A stretch of 64,000 nucleotides of DNA from Myxococcales bacterium (GCA_022184915.1 JAGTJU010000005.1:124001-188000); one strand, 5' to 3'. Numbered from the stretch's first letter, positions 36,542 through 45,297 are shown. Notes: generated by a model not told the origin, from the letters alone. Numbers and translations: made by a program.

Positions 36542-36958
36542 ATGAAGGACAACGACGCACTCACGCGACCGGCGGCGCGCCTCGTCACCGTCAGTCACGC
36601 CATCGATCACCATCTGGCGCGGGCGCATGCGCCCCGGGGGCGGGCGCTGCGAAAATACGCGGCGCGGGCACTCCTGCTGAGCATGAGCGGAAGCCTCAAC
36701 CGCCCAACCCAGGTGGAGCAGGCCCGGGCTTCGATGCAGCGCTGCTTCGACGAGCTCAAGAGGCTCGAAGCGGCCGAGGCTTGCGACCCCGGTGTCTTGC
36801 ACAAGGCCCTCACCCTGGCTGACACCTTCCTTCGCGCTTTGCCGCAGCCCGAGCCCGAAACCCACACGGCGCCTCTGTCCCCCCGCTCACGCCCCGTGGG
36901 GGTCGGCGCGCTGGCCACGCTCATCCCCCTTGCCGTGACAGGATCTCGAAGCCCTTGA
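36542..36958 (+). CDS. Small helical hypothetical protein
   Basis: 138 residues from MKDNDALTRPAARL. The first about 105 residues are predicted as helices: LVTVSHAIDHHLARAHAP, a central RALRKYAARALLLSMSGSL, and FDELKRLEAAEACDPG. It looks like a four-helix-bundle-type protein; the tail is Pro-rich. I do not recognise a family firmly. The 3' end overlaps the convergent ctp gene by 38 bases. An ORF on the opposite strand (36404-36865) is a shadow with no family features. Confidence 0.5.
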   Translation: MKDNDALTRPAARLVTVSHAIDHHLARAHAPRGRALRKYAARALLLSMSGSLNRPTQVEQARASMQRCFDELKRLEAAEACDPGVLHKALTLADTFLRALPQPEPETHTAPLSPRSRPVGVGALATLIPLAVTGSRSP

Positions 36959-38234
36959 GGTAGTCGAGTGCCACCTGCACGGGGTAGTCCGCCAGCCGCT
37001 GGGGCGGGGTTGCCACCTCCCCCTGCTCGTTGCGCAGGTGCCGCTCGTAATCGCGCTCCCGCATGATCTCCTCGTCACCCGTTTCCGCGGGCGGCATGGT
37101 GGCCACATGGATGTTGGGCGTAATGCCCTGGCTCTGAATCGAGCGCCCGTTCGGTGTGTAATACCGGGACACCGTGAGCTTGAGACCACAGGGACGGGGG
37201 CCACAGCCGTCGAGCGAAAACACGGTTTGCACCGAGCCTTTGCCGAAAGTTTGGGCACCCATGATCACGGCCCGGCGGTGATCCTGCAAAGCCCCCGCGA
37301 CGATCTCGGCAGCAGAGGCCGTTGCCCCATCGACCAGCACCACCATGGGAAAGCCCGACCACGTGCCGCGCTTGTGCGCCACTTGCCGATCCATCTCTCG
37401 ACCGGCTTTGCCGACCGTACGCACGATGAGTCCTTCGGAGAGGAAACGATCGGCGACCTTGACCCCTTGATCGAGCAGCCCACCCGGGTTCCGGCGCATA
37501 TCGAGGATGAGGCCGCGCAGACGGCTCTTGTTCGCCTTGGTTTGTCTATCGAGGGCCTGGAGGGTCTCTTCGAGCTTTGGATCGGTATTGGCCGCGAAAA
37601 TGCGGATTTTCACGTAGCCGTAGCCGTCTTCGAGCAGCCGACCCTCGACGGACTTGACCTCGAACTTGGCACGCTTGATCCGAAAGGTGAGCGAACGGCC
37701 CATCCGCTCGACCACCAGTTCGACCTCGGAGCCCGGGGGACCCTGGATGCGAGACACGGCGTCGTTCCAGTCCAACGCGGCCGTCTCGGCCCCATCGATC
37801 TTGCGGATGATGTCGCCGGGTGACACCCCGGCCTCGAACGCGGGTGACCCCTCGATCGGCGACACCACGACCAGCCCCGTTTTGCGCTTTTCGAGATCGA
37901 TGCCAATGCCTTCGATCTCGGAGTCACCTTCGGTTTCCTGCTTGAGTCGCTCGTACTCTTCGGGGTCCATGAAGCGCGAGTGCGGATCGAGCACGTCGGT
38001 CAACCCTCGCGCAGCGCCGTACATGAGTTCGGCTTCAGAGACGTTTTCCACGTAGGTCGACTCGATGTACGAGAGCACCTTCGCGAAGATGCCCAGCTTT
38101 CGGTAAGGATCGAAGCGCCCCGCCCACAGCGGCTGGCTGGCGACGAGGCCCGCGACGAAGGTCCCCAAAAAGGCCGCAAAGGCGCATACGGACAACGTCA
38201 ACCAGCGTGTCGCCTTCAGGCGCTTGTCGCTCAT
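36921..38234 (-). CDS. ctpA: Carboxyl-terminal processing protease, S41 family
   Basis: 437 residues. A signal-anchor helix (about 11-33) places the protein in the periplasm. A PDZ domain spans about 105-190 (GIGIDLEKRKTGLVVVS, AFEAGVSPGDIIRKIDG). The S41 catalytic Ser is S307 in DGATASAAEI and Lys332 in TFGKGSVQ. Such proteases trim peptidoglycan hydrolases and lipoproteins. It is the last gene of the ftsE-ftsX-envC-ctp cluster and starts 24 bases after the envC-like stop. Confidence 0.94.
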   Translation of the reverse strand: MSDKRLKATRWLTLSVCAFAAFLGTFVAGLVASQPLWAGRFDPYRKLGIFAKVLSYIESTYVENVSEAELMYGAARGLTDVLDPHSRFMDPEEYERLKQETEGDSEIEGIGIDLEKRKTGLVVVSPIEGSPAFEAGVSPGDIIRKIDGAETAALDWNDAVSRIQGPPGSEVELVVERMGRSLTFRIKRAKFEVKSVEGRLLEDGYGYVKIRIFAANTDPKLEETLQALDRQTKANKSRLRGLILDMRRNPGGLLDQGVKVADRFLSEGLIVRTVGKAGREMDRQVAHKRGTWSGFPMVVLVDGATASAAEIVAGALQDHRRAVIMGAQTFGKGSVQTVFSLDGCGPRPCGLKLTVSRYYTPNGRSIQSQGITPNIHVATMPPAETGDEEIMRERDYERHLRNEQGEVATPPQRLADYPVQVALDYLKGFEILSRQGG

Positions 38235-38258
38235 GCCCCCGATGATAGCAGCCCCCAG

Positions 38259-39077
38259 CTAGCGGCCCTCACGAAGAAGGCTCCGCGGATCGAACGGCTG
38301 CCCACCTCTCCACACCGCCCACCTCACCACGGGCGCACCATCGAGCGTGCGGCCCACACGACCGAGGCGCGCACCAAGGCTCACCTGCTCCCCGGCCTTC
38401 ACGTCCACGTCCCGCAACCCGGAGAGCACGGTGCTCATGCCCCCGACGTGGCTGAGCACCACGGCGTATCCGCCGCTGGGCAATGACTCCACCCGGCGCA
38501 CCTCCCCGTCCGCCGGCACGACGACCGGGGCGTCCACCCGCGACAGGATCTTCACGCCCGGCTCGCGCACGACGACGCCGGTGACAGGATCGGCCTTGAG
38601 GCCCGGTCCCGCGATCACGGTGCCCTTGGTCGGCCACGTCAACCGATCGGGCGGAGGCTCTCGTGGCGGCAACGAGGGGGGCCGCACCGCCAACGCGGCC
38701 CGCTCGCGGGACACGCGCGAAAGTTCGTCCCGGAGCGTGTCGTCCTCGCGCAGGCTCCGGCGCAGCACGGTGAGCGCCAAGGTGGTGGCATGCGCCTGCT
38801 GGGGGCGGACCTGCGTGTCGGCGAAGAACCCCAGCTCGCGACGACGAAGCAGGCGGTAGGCGAGCAGAGCTTGTTCCCGCGCCCGGGACCGCGCGGCTTC
38901 GCGTTGCCGCCCGAGCGCCGCCTCACGGGCCCCGAGATGCGCTTCGACGAGGGCCGCCGGATCGCCTTCGACGGCGTCCTCCGGCGAGGCGGCCACAGGC
39001 AGAACGCACCAGGCCCACGAAAGGCCTACACTCACGGCCAGCACCGACCGGCCCCAACTCCGGCCACGATCAGGCAC
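38259..39077 (-). CDS. EnvC-like murein hydrolase activator with degenerate LytM domain
   Basis: 272 residues. A signal peptide (SVGLSWAWCVLPVAASPED) is followed by a helical region about 40-140 with many Arg and Leu, then a LytM/M23-like domain about 160-270. The metal-binding residues are missing: there is no HxxxD at GLKADPVTGV, and the HxH position is replaced in VVRWAVWRGG. This is the EnvC/NlpD pattern, where an inactive LytM domain activates amidases. The gene overlaps ftsX by 8 bases. Confidence 0.85.
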   Translation of the reverse strand: MPDRGRSWGRSVLAVSVGLSWAWCVLPVAASPEDAVEGDPAALVEAHLGAREAALGRQREAARSRAREQALLAYRLLRRRELGFFADTQVRPQQAHATTLALTVLRRSLREDDTLRDELSRVSRERAALAVRPPSLPPREPPPDRLTWPTKGTVIAGPGLKADPVTGVVVREPGVKILSRVDAPVVVPADGEVRRVESLPSGGYAVVLSHVGGMSTVLSGLRDVDVKAGEQVSLGARLGRVGRTLDGAPVVRWAVWRGGQPFDPRSLLREGR

Positions 39078-39972
39078 GCTGACCTCGCGGCGCGGGCAGA
39101 GCCCTCTTGCCTACCCAGGCGCCCACGGCGAGCGCGGCCAGCGAGGCCACGAGCGCCTCGCGCCAGGGCACGAAGGGGAGCGACGGCGGCAACCACTCCC
39201 CGAGCGCCGCGACCCAGGTGTGCACCAGCCCCGCGTGGACCGCCCACAAGGCTCCCCAGGCGACCAGGCTGCCCGCCAAGGCAGAAAGAGCGCCCACGAT
39301 GGCCCAGGGCCGCCTCATGCCCGCGGGCGTTTCGCCGAGCAAGGTCAAGGCGGCCACCTCCTCCTGCCGGCGCGGCCGGCCTTGAAGGAGGGGCAAGGTG
39401 AGAACGGCCCCCCCCGTCACCAGGGCCAAAGCCAGGAGGCCGAGGGCGAGCGTGCGCAGCAACCCCAGGATCGACCGCAAGCGCGACAAGCCGTCCTGCA
39501 TGGCGTCCACCTCGGCGATCCCGGGAATGCGACGAAGGCGGCTGGCGAGCGCCTGAGCGCGCGCCGCGAGACCCTCGCTCGCGCTGAGCCGGACCTCGAG
39601 GGAACGGGGAAGAAAGCCCTCCTCGAGGCCGTCGAGCCCTGTGGCCGCGCCCCCCACGGCCTGGGCCTCGCGGCGAAGCCGTGCCAGCGCCTCCGTCGAG
39701 CTGACGGCGCGGACCCGCTCGACCCCGGGCACCCGGACCACGATGTCCGCGAGGGCCGCGGCCCGCGCCGCCGACATGTCCTCACGAAGGTAAGCGATGA
39801 CGTGCACGTTGTCGGCCAGGCGGGGCACCAACGACTCGGCGAGGCGGGACGCAAGGCGGGCGGTTCCCAGCAACAGCATGAACAGGGCGAAGGCACCCCC
39901 GAGCGCCAGGATTGGGCCGGGCTGCCGATCGAAGGTGCGCCGCACACGCCGCCAGGTCCAGGCGAAGGTCAT
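39070..39972 (-). CDS. ftsX: Cell division protein FtsX
   Basis: 300 residues from MTFAWTWRRVRRTF. Four hydrophobic helices are visible: one near the N-terminus (ILALGGAFALFMLLLGTAR, positions about 20-38) and three in the C-terminal 110 residues; between them lies the extracellular domain (NVHVIAYLREDMS to IAEVDAMQDGL). This is the FtsX topology. It couples FtsE ATP turnover to amidase activation by EnvC outside. Start is set by ATGA overlap with the ftsE stop; the longer open frame extends far into ftsE and is not used. Confidence 0.92.
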   Translation of the reverse strand: MTFAWTWRRVRRTFDRQPGPILALGGAFALFMLLLGTARLASRLAESLVPRLADNVHVIAYLREDMSAARAAALADIVVRVPGVERVRAVSSTEALARLRREAQAVGGAATGLDGLEEGFLPRSLEVRLSASEGLAARAQALASRLRRIPGIAEVDAMQDGLSRLRSILGLLRTLALGLLALALVTGGAVLTLPLLQGRPRRQEEVAALTLLGETPAGMRRPWAIVGALSALAGSLVAWGALWAVHAGLVHTWVAALGEWLPPSLPFVPWREALVASLAALAVGAWVGKRALPAPRGQRA

Positions 39973-40946
39973 CGCGTTCGCTCCCCGGCGTCGTCGCCGG
40001 ACCATGGCGCGAGATCGTCGTCGTGAAGCTCGGTCACGTCGTCTCGCTTCACGTCGGGCACCTCGGGGGCGAAGCCCGGGGCTGCGGCGCCAACACCTTC
40101 GGGAGCGCCTTCGGCCGGGGCGGGCCCGGGCCGCTCTCCCCGGAGCAAGGTCATCCGGGGCGCCCCCACGAGGCGTCCCGCTTCGAGAGCGAGTGTGCGC
40201 GCGCCTCGACGTGCGAGCTGAGAGGCAAACGCGGGGTCCGCGGTCGCACACAGAACCGCGGCTCCGGCCGCCCGTGCCCCGTCGATACCGCGGGCCAGGG
40301 CCTCCCGATCGGCCTCGCTGAGGCCCGCAGCCGGTTCGTCGAGCACGACCAGGGGAGGCGCCCCCACCAACGCCCGCGCGACGGCGACCAAGCGGCGTTC
40401 CCCCCAAGACAGCTCCGCGACGGGACTCTGCACGGCCTCGTCGCACACACCGATCTCGCGCAGAGCTTTGCGAGCGCCTTCCTCGGCTTGCGGGGGAGAG
40501 GCTCCGCGCACCGCCAGAGCCAGCATGACGTTCTCGCAGGCCGTTTCGTCGAGCACGAGCGGCGGCTCGGGTGGCAGGTACCCGATGTTCCGGCGCACGA
40601 AGGGTAAAGAGCCCGCCTGGAGCCCCAAAATGTCTCGGCCTGCGATCAGCACCCGCCCCGCGTTCGGGCGACACGCCGACGCCGCGATGGCCATCAAGGT
40701 GCTCTTGCCCGCGCCCCTGCCGCCGCAGAGCATGAGGAGCTCACCGGGCCCCATCGAAAAGCAGATCCGATCTACCACCGACCGCCCTTGCCTCAGAAGT
40801 GAAACGTCCTCCAGCCGAAGCACCTCGTCCCGCACGAGGCGGTCGGGAGCGCCCACGCCCGAACGCAGCCCTTCGTCGAGCCTCCAGGCGTCTGCGGCCC
40901 CGCCATCGGGGGCGTCGTGTGCGGGCACTTCGGGCGACGTTCGCAT
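39969..40946 (-). CDS. ftsE: Cell division ATP-binding protein FtsE
   Basis: 325 residues; the ABC ATPase domain spans about 40-240. Walker A is GGRGAGKST (Lys81), the signature is LSWGE at 179-183, where Gly is replaced by Trp at the second position, and Walker B is VVLDEP at 200-205. FtsE is usually about 222 residues; here there are 40 extra N-terminal and about 75 extra Pro/Glu/Asp-rich C-terminal residues. It drives FtsX to activate the amidase regulator. The order ftsE-ftsX-envC-ctp is the known cell-separation cluster. Confidence 0.85.
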   Translation of the reverse strand: MRTSPEVPAHDAPDGGAADAWRLDEGLRSGVGAPDRLVRDEVLRLEDVSLLRQGRSVVDRICFSMGPGELLMLCGGRGAGKSTLMAIAASACRPNAGRVLIAGRDILGLQAGSLPFVRRNIGYLPPEPPLVLDETACENVMLALAVRGASPPQAEEGARKALREIGVCDEAVQSPVAELSWGERRLVAVARALVGAPPLVVLDEPAAGLSEADREALARGIDGARAAGAAVLCATADPAFASQLARRGARTLALEAGRLVGAPRMTLLRGERPGPAPAEGAPEGVGAAAPGFAPEVPDVKRDDVTELHDDDLAPWSGDDAGERTR

Positions 40947-40955
40947 GAGCTTGGC

Positions 40956-41870
40956 TCACCGGCTCTTGGCGCGCGCGCGGCGCCGGCGACAGCGGGCCAC
41001 CACCCAGGCAAGCCCTACCGACAACGGGATGGCCCCCGTGCGGACGGCACGGCCCGGCTCGAAGGAACAGAGCAGCGCACCCCCTTCGACTTGGTAGGTG
41101 ATCGGGTCGAAGGGAGGTGCTCCGTCGATGCCGGCGTCCAGGGCGTCTTCGGCGGTGGGCGCATCGAAGGACGCGTCGGCATCCAGGGCCACGGGCGCAT
41201 CGAAAGGAACTTCGGCATCCTCGGGCACCGCCGCGTCACCAGCCCCCGCATCCCCGTCGCCCGCGTCAGACATGCCAGCATCCTCGGGGGTGCTGCCTCC
41301 CATGCCCCCGCCGCCCATCCCTCCCCCGCCGGCTCCTCCTTGGCCGCCAAAGCCACCGTCCGGCGGCGTACACATCGCCAGCGCCTCGTTGACGCACCCT
41401 TGGTTCGGGATGCAGAGATCGTTGGTACAAACGTTGCCGTCGTCGCAGCTGAGGTTGCTCTCGGGCGTGCACAGGCCACGGCGGCAGCGCTCGCCGACCG
41501 TGCACATGTTCCCGTCCTCGCAGGGATCTCCCTCGGGCACCGTCTGCCCCACGCACAACCCGAATACACAGCGGTCCAAGGTGGTGCAGAGGTTACCGTC
41601 CGTGCAATCGGTGCCGTTGGGCGCCAGGGTGCCCCTGCAAAAGCCCTGCTGACAAACATCGTTGAGGCTGCAGGGGTTGCCGTCGTTGCAAAGGGCACCG
41701 TCAGCGTGCCCAAAGCAGGGGTCGGGGGCCTGGCCGTACGCCCGCGGCAGCAGGACGAGCAGCCCCGAGACCGCGGCAACCGCTGCGGCCAGCCGATGCG
41801 CCCGGACGAGCCGCTCCCGGCAGGAGGGCGCCCGCCCGTCGAACCCCGCGCCTGCTTGCCTTGAAGACAT
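40956..41870 (-). CDS. Cys-rich repeat surface protein with MYXO-CTERM-like tail
   Basis: 304 residues from MSSRQAGAGF, with GGGAG upstream. A long basic start and a hydrophobic stretch (LAAAVAAVSGLLVLLP) make a signal peptide. About residues 45-160 hold several Cys repeats of the type CNDGNPCSLNDVCQQGFC and CEDGNMCTVGERC, seen in myxobacterial surface proteins. Then a Gly-Met run and an Asp/Ala-rich stretch. The last 30 residues, with a Cys, a hydrophobic segment and an Arg cluster (CRRRRARAKSR), fit a MYXO-CTERM-like sorting signal for surface attachment. It lies 9 bases upstream of ftsE on the same strand, perhaps by chance. Function unknown. Confidence 0.72.
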   Translation of the reverse strand: MSSRQAGAGFDGRAPSCRERLVRAHRLAAAVAAVSGLLVLLPRAYGQAPDPCFGHADGALCNDGNPCSLNDVCQQGFCRGTLAPNGTDCTDGNLCTTLDRCVFGLCVGQTVPEGDPCEDGNMCTVGERCRRGLCTPESNLSCDDGNVCTNDLCIPNQGCVNEALAMCTPPDGGFGGQGGAGGGGMGGGGMGGSTPEDAGMSDAGDGDAGAGDAAVPEDAEVPFDAPVALDADASFDAPTAEDALDAGIDGAPPFDPITYQVEGGALLCSFEPGRAVRTGAIPLSVGLAWVVARCRRRRARAKSR

Positions 41871-41978
41871 GTTCGCTCCCTTCATCGGCGGGATGCGACC
41901 AGGCTGTAAGCCCAGCGCCAAGGGAATGACACCCGGCCCCAGGCCTCCGAGACCTGGCGTCATGTAATGTCACGCCAC

Positions 41979-42057
41979 GCTTGTCCCCAGGGTGGACAAG
42001 CAGGTAGAGGCGCGAAAAGATTGTGCAATCCGGCACTTGTCCACAGGCTTGTCGACA
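41979..42057. promoter_or_regulatory. Cluster of DnaA-box-like sites upstream of nrdJ
   Basis: Four copies of the high-GC DnaA-box type occur in 79 bases: TTGTCCCCA (41981-41989), TTGTCCACC on the minus strand (41999-41991), TTGTCCACA (42037-42045) and TTGTCGACA (42049-42057). The first two form a perfect 8+8 inverted repeat (41979-41986 with 41994-42001). TTGTCCACA is the preferred box in high-GC genomes such as Streptomyces. No dnaA, dnaN or rpmH is near, so this is probably regulatory and not oriC. Confidence 0.5.
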
Positions 42058-42069
42058 GATCCCCTCACC

Positions 42070-42115
42070 CACTACCTGTAGTGTGCCGAGCTGTAGGATG
42101 ACCCTAGATGTAGTG
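42070..42115 (+). promoter_or_regulatory. Tandem NrdR boxes
   Basis: CACTACCTGTAGTG (42070-42083) and CCCTAGATGTAGTG (42102-42115) match the NrdR consensus core CACTA-N4-TAGTG, the second with one mismatch. Their starts lie 32 bases apart, about three helical turns, as in known NrdR sites. The repressor NrdR binds such pairs and lowers ribonucleotide reductase expression when ATP/dATP levels are sufficient. The promoter itself is not clear; TAGGAT between the boxes (42094-42099) is a possible -10. Confidence 0.75.
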
Positions 42116-42359
42116 TTTTTATTGTTGACGCCCCCCCTGCCTTCGGTGAAAGTGCGCTCACGATTTCGACGCAACCTCGTTGCATGCGAGGCCCCGCCTG
42201 CCCGCAGGCGCCACCGGGGGCCCCGCAGAGGGGCGTCGGCATCGAAAGAGGAGGAGTTGGTCCTCCTCATATCGACCGCAGCGCGTCGGCGGAGCCACCG
42301 CGTGACGCTGAACCGCACAAACTAACTAAGCCGCACCACATAGGGGAGGAGGAGAGCCC
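42116..42359 (+). other. nrdJ leader region, no riboswitch recognised
   Basis: About 240 bases between the NrdR boxes and nrdJ. I looked for a cobalamin riboswitch, often found before B12-dependent or B12-independent reductases, and see no convincing B12 box. The region contains GC-rich inverted repeats and ends in a strong GGGGAGGAGGAG ribosome-binding site. Confidence 0.5.
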
Positions 42360-45194
42360 ATGCTTGAGAACGTTCCACGTAAAGGCCGCAATGGACGCAC
42401 CACGGGGACTGTCGTGAATGATGACGCCGAGGGACCCCTGACGCCGCGCCACGCCAAGGCTCGCGAGACCCGGCCTGGCCTCACGTTCGAGCGCTTCTTC
42501 ACCCGCGAGGGCGACGACGGCTATGGTGGCATCACGTGGGAGCTGCGTACCGCCTCCATCACCGGCGAGAGCGGCAAGAGCATCTTCGAGCAGAAGGACA
42601 TCGAGGTGCCCAAGTTCTGGAGCCAGACGGCCACGAACGTCGTTGCCCAGAAATACTTCCGCGGTCAGCCCGGCACGCCCGAGCGTGAGCGCTCCGTGCG
42701 CCAGCTCATCGACCGCGTGGCCGACACGGTGACGAACTGGGGTCTGGCCGACGGCTACTTCGCCGACGGCGCCTCGGCCGAGGTGTTCCGCGCCGAGCTC
42801 AAGCACCTCATCGTCAACCAGAAGATGTCTTTCAACTCGCCCGTGTGGTTCAACGTGGGCATCGAAGCCGAACCGCAGTGTTCAGCCTGCTTCATCAACA
42901 GCGTCGACGACACCATGGGGGGCATCCTCACGCTGGCGAAGACCGAAGGCATGCTCTTCAAGTACGGCTCGGGTACGGGCACCAACCTGTCGCCCATCCG
43001 CTCTTCGCGCGAGTTCCTCAACGGCGGCGGCACGGCCTCGGGCCCCGTGAGCTTCATGCGCGGATTCGACGCCTTCGCGGGCGTGATCAAGTCGGGCGGG
43101 AAGACCCGCCGGGCCGCGAAGATGGTGATCCTGAACGTCGACCACCCCGACGTAGAAGAGTTCATCTGGTGCAAGGCCAAAGAAGAGAAGAAGGCGTGGG
43201 CCCTGATCGATGCGGGCTACGACGGCTCATTCGACGGCGAGGCCTATAAGTCGATCTTCTTCCAAAACTCGAACAACTCCGTGCGCGTCACCGACGACTT
43301 CATGGAGGCCGTTCAGAAGGACAACGACTGGTCGACGCGCGCCGTGCTCACGGGCGCTCCGGTCGATACCTTCAAGGCGCGGAAACTGTGGCGCGCCATC
43401 GCGCAGGCCGCCTGGGAGTGCGGTGACCCCGGCCTTCAGTTCGACACCACCGTCAACGCCTGGCACACGTCGCCCAACTCGGGCCGCATCAACGCCAGCA
43501 ATCCCTGCAGCGAGTACATGTACCTCGACGACTCGGCCTGCAATCTGGCCTCACTCAACCTGCGCAAGTTTCAAACGGAGCAGGGTGGGTTCGACGTCGA
43601 CGGCTACAAGAAGGCCATCGAACTCACGATCACCGCACAAGAGATCCTGGTCGACAACGCCAAGTACCCCACGCCGCGGATCGCGGAGAACTCGCACAAG
43701 TACCGTCCCTTGGGCCTCGGCTACGCCAACTTGGGCTCGTTGCTCATGTCGATGGGCTTGCCCTATGACTCGGAAGAGGGCCGCGCCTGGTGCGGAGCTT
43801 TGACCTCGATCCTCACCGGCTGGGCCTACCGCACCAGCGCCCGCATCTCGCGCGACGCCACGGGCCCCTTCGAGGGCTACGCCGTCAACGAGCAGCCCTT
43901 CCTGGGCGTCATGAAGAAGCACCGCTACCACGTGGACAAGATCGACCGCGCCTTCGTGGCCGGCAACGTGTGGGAAGCCGCACGCGACGCCTGGGACGAC
44001 GCGATCGTCATCGGCGCCGAAGCGGGATTCCGCAATGGGCAGGCCACGGTGCTTGCGCCCACCGGAACCATCGGCTTCATGATGGACTGCGACACCACGG
44101 GCATCGAGCCCGACATCGCGCTCATCAAGTACAAGCGCCTCGTGGGCGGCGGCATGATCAAGATCGTCAACAACACGATCGACGAGGCGTTGAGGGCCCT
44201 CGGCTACGATCACGGACAACGCAAGGAGATCGTCGAGTACGTGGATCGCGAAGAGACGATTGAGGGGGCGCCCGGGCTCGACCCCGATCACCTGCCTGTC
44301 TTCGACTGCGCCTTCCGCGCAGCGAACGGCACGCGTTCCATTCACTACACGGGTCACATCCGCATGATGTCCGCCGCCCAGCCGTTTCTCTCGGGCGCCA
44401 TCTCGAAGACGGTGAACTTGCCCGCGGATGCGTCCGTCGAGGACGTACAGGAAGCCTACCTCGAGTCGTGGAAGGCGGGCCTCAAGGCCGTGGCCATCTA
44501 CCGTGACGGCTGCAAGCGCACGCAACCTCTGTCCACGAGCAAAACCGATCCGGGGCTGCAAAAGGCCAAGGCCAAGGGCGAAGCCGTCGTGCTTCGCAAG
44601 AAGCTGCCGGATGAGCGCCACTCGCTCACGCATAAGTTCTCGGTGGCAGGCCACGAGGGCTACATCCACGTCGGCCTCTATGAGGACGGCGCGCCGGGCG
44701 AGATCTTCGTACGGATGGCGAAAGAAGGCTCCACGATTTCGGGTCTGATGGACTCGTTCGCCACGGCCGTGTCCTTGGCCCTGCAACACGGCGTTTCGCT
44801 GCGCCTGCTCGTGGACAAGTTCTCGAGGACGCGCTTCGAGCCGGCTGGCTTTACGGGAAACCCGGAGATTCCAAGGGCCACGTCGCTCATGGACTACATT
44901 TTCCGCTGGCTGGAAGCCAAGTTCCTGCGCGAGGACGGCACCATTGGCGCCCCTTCGCTCAACGAAAAAGCCGACAAGGCCGCGGCGATCGTGGCGAAGC
45001 CGTCAACCCCGGCGCCGAAGGTGGAAGTGGTGGACGCGACCAAGGCCCCGCTCGAGAAGTTCGAGAGCCGGCCCATGTTCGGCTTCATCGCTCGCAGCGA
45101 GGCGCCGACCTGTCCCGAGTGCGGCGACATCATGGTGCCGAACGGCTCCTGCCACAAGTGCATCACCTGCGGCACGACCAGCGGCTGCAGCTGA
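42360..45194 (+). CDS. nrdJ: Adenosylcobalamin-dependent ribonucleotide reductase, class II
   Basis: 944 residues. The N-terminal region and the barrel fit NrdJ: FNSPVWFNVG, CSACFINSVDDTMGGI, SGTGTNLSPIRSS, INASNPCSEYMYLDDSACNLASLNL (positions about 380-404), FRNGQATVLAPTGTIGFMMDCDTTGIEPD, and HIRMMSAAQPFLSGAISKTVNLP. The C-terminus has a zinc-type Cys cluster, CPECGDIMVPNGSCHKCITC, and a terminal TSGCS. The enzyme makes deoxyribonucleotides aerobically or anaerobically, using adenosyl-B12 instead of a second subunit. It sits behind NrdR boxes and is followed by a terminator and then cobU. Confidence 0.96.
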   Translation: MLENVPRKGRNGRTTGTVVNDDAEGPLTPRHAKARETRPGLTFERFFTREGDDGYGGITWELRTASITGESGKSIFEQKDIEVPKFWSQTATNVVAQKYFRGQPGTPERERSVRQLIDRVADTVTNWGLADGYFADGASAEVFRAELKHLIVNQKMSFNSPVWFNVGIEAEPQCSACFINSVDDTMGGILTLAKTEGMLFKYGSGTGTNLSPIRSSREFLNGGGTASGPVSFMRGFDAFAGVIKSGGKTRRAAKMVILNVDHPDVEEFIWCKAKEEKKAWALIDAGYDGSFDGEAYKSIFFQNSNNSVRVTDDFMEAVQKDNDWSTRAVLTGAPVDTFKARKLWRAIAQAAWECGDPGLQFDTTVNAWHTSPNSGRINASNPCSEYMYLDDSACNLASLNLRKFQTEQGGFDVDGYKKAIELTITAQEILVDNAKYPTPRIAENSHKYRPLGLGYANLGSLLMSMGLPYDSEEGRAWCGALTSILTGWAYRTSARISRDATGPFEGYAVNEQPFLGVMKKHRYHVDKIDRAFVAGNVWEAARDAWDDAIVIGAEAGFRNGQATVLAPTGTIGFMMDCDTTGIEPDIALIKYKRLVGGGMIKIVNNTIDEALRALGYDHGQRKEIVEYVDREETIEGAPGLDPDHLPVFDCAFRAANGTRSIHYTGHIRMMSAAQPFLSGAISKTVNLPADASVEDVQEAYLESWKAGLKAVAIYRDGCKRTQPLSTSKTDPGLQKAKAKGEAVVLRKKLPDERHSLTHKFSVAGHEGYIHVGLYEDGAPGEIFVRMAKEGSTISGLMDSFATAVSLALQHGVSLRLLVDKFSRTRFEPAGFTGNPEIPRATSLMDYIFRWLEAKFLREDGTIGAPSLNEKADKAAAIVAKPSTPAPKVEVVDATKAPLEKFESRPMFGFIARSEAPTCPECGDIMVPNGSCHKCITCGTTSGCS

Positions 45195-45218
45195 GCTGAA
45201 CGACCCTCGCGGGCAACA

Positions 45219-45256
45219 CCCCGGAGCCGCCCCAGGCGCTCCGGGGTTTTTGTTTT
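45219..45256 (+). terminator. Rho-independent terminator after nrdJ
   Basis: CCCCGGAG (45219-45226) pairs perfectly with CTCCGGGG (45239-45246), followed by TTTTTGTTTT. This is the cleanest intrinsic terminator in the window. It separates nrdJ from cobU, whose ATG lies 42 bases beyond it. Confidence 0.9.
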
Positions 45257-45297
45257 CGCGGGCACTTTGCCGTGGGGGGCTGTGGTAACCTCCACGT

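Noticed and set aside
36404-36865. 153-residue minus-strand open frame opposite the small helical protein
   Set aside because: No recognisable feature and it overlaps the better supported plus-strand gene.
41979-42057. Replication origin (oriC)
   Set aside because: DnaA-box-like sites are clustered, but there is no dnaA, dnaN, gyrB, rpmH or gidA nearby and no AT-rich unwinding element; control of nrdJ explains the sites better.
42116-42359. Cobalamin riboswitch before nrdJ
   Set aside because: Expected for a B12-linked gene, but I could not find the conserved B12-box core or its surrounding helices.
43551-44789. 412-residue minus-strand open frame
   Set aside because: Antisense to nrdJ, which is unmistakable.
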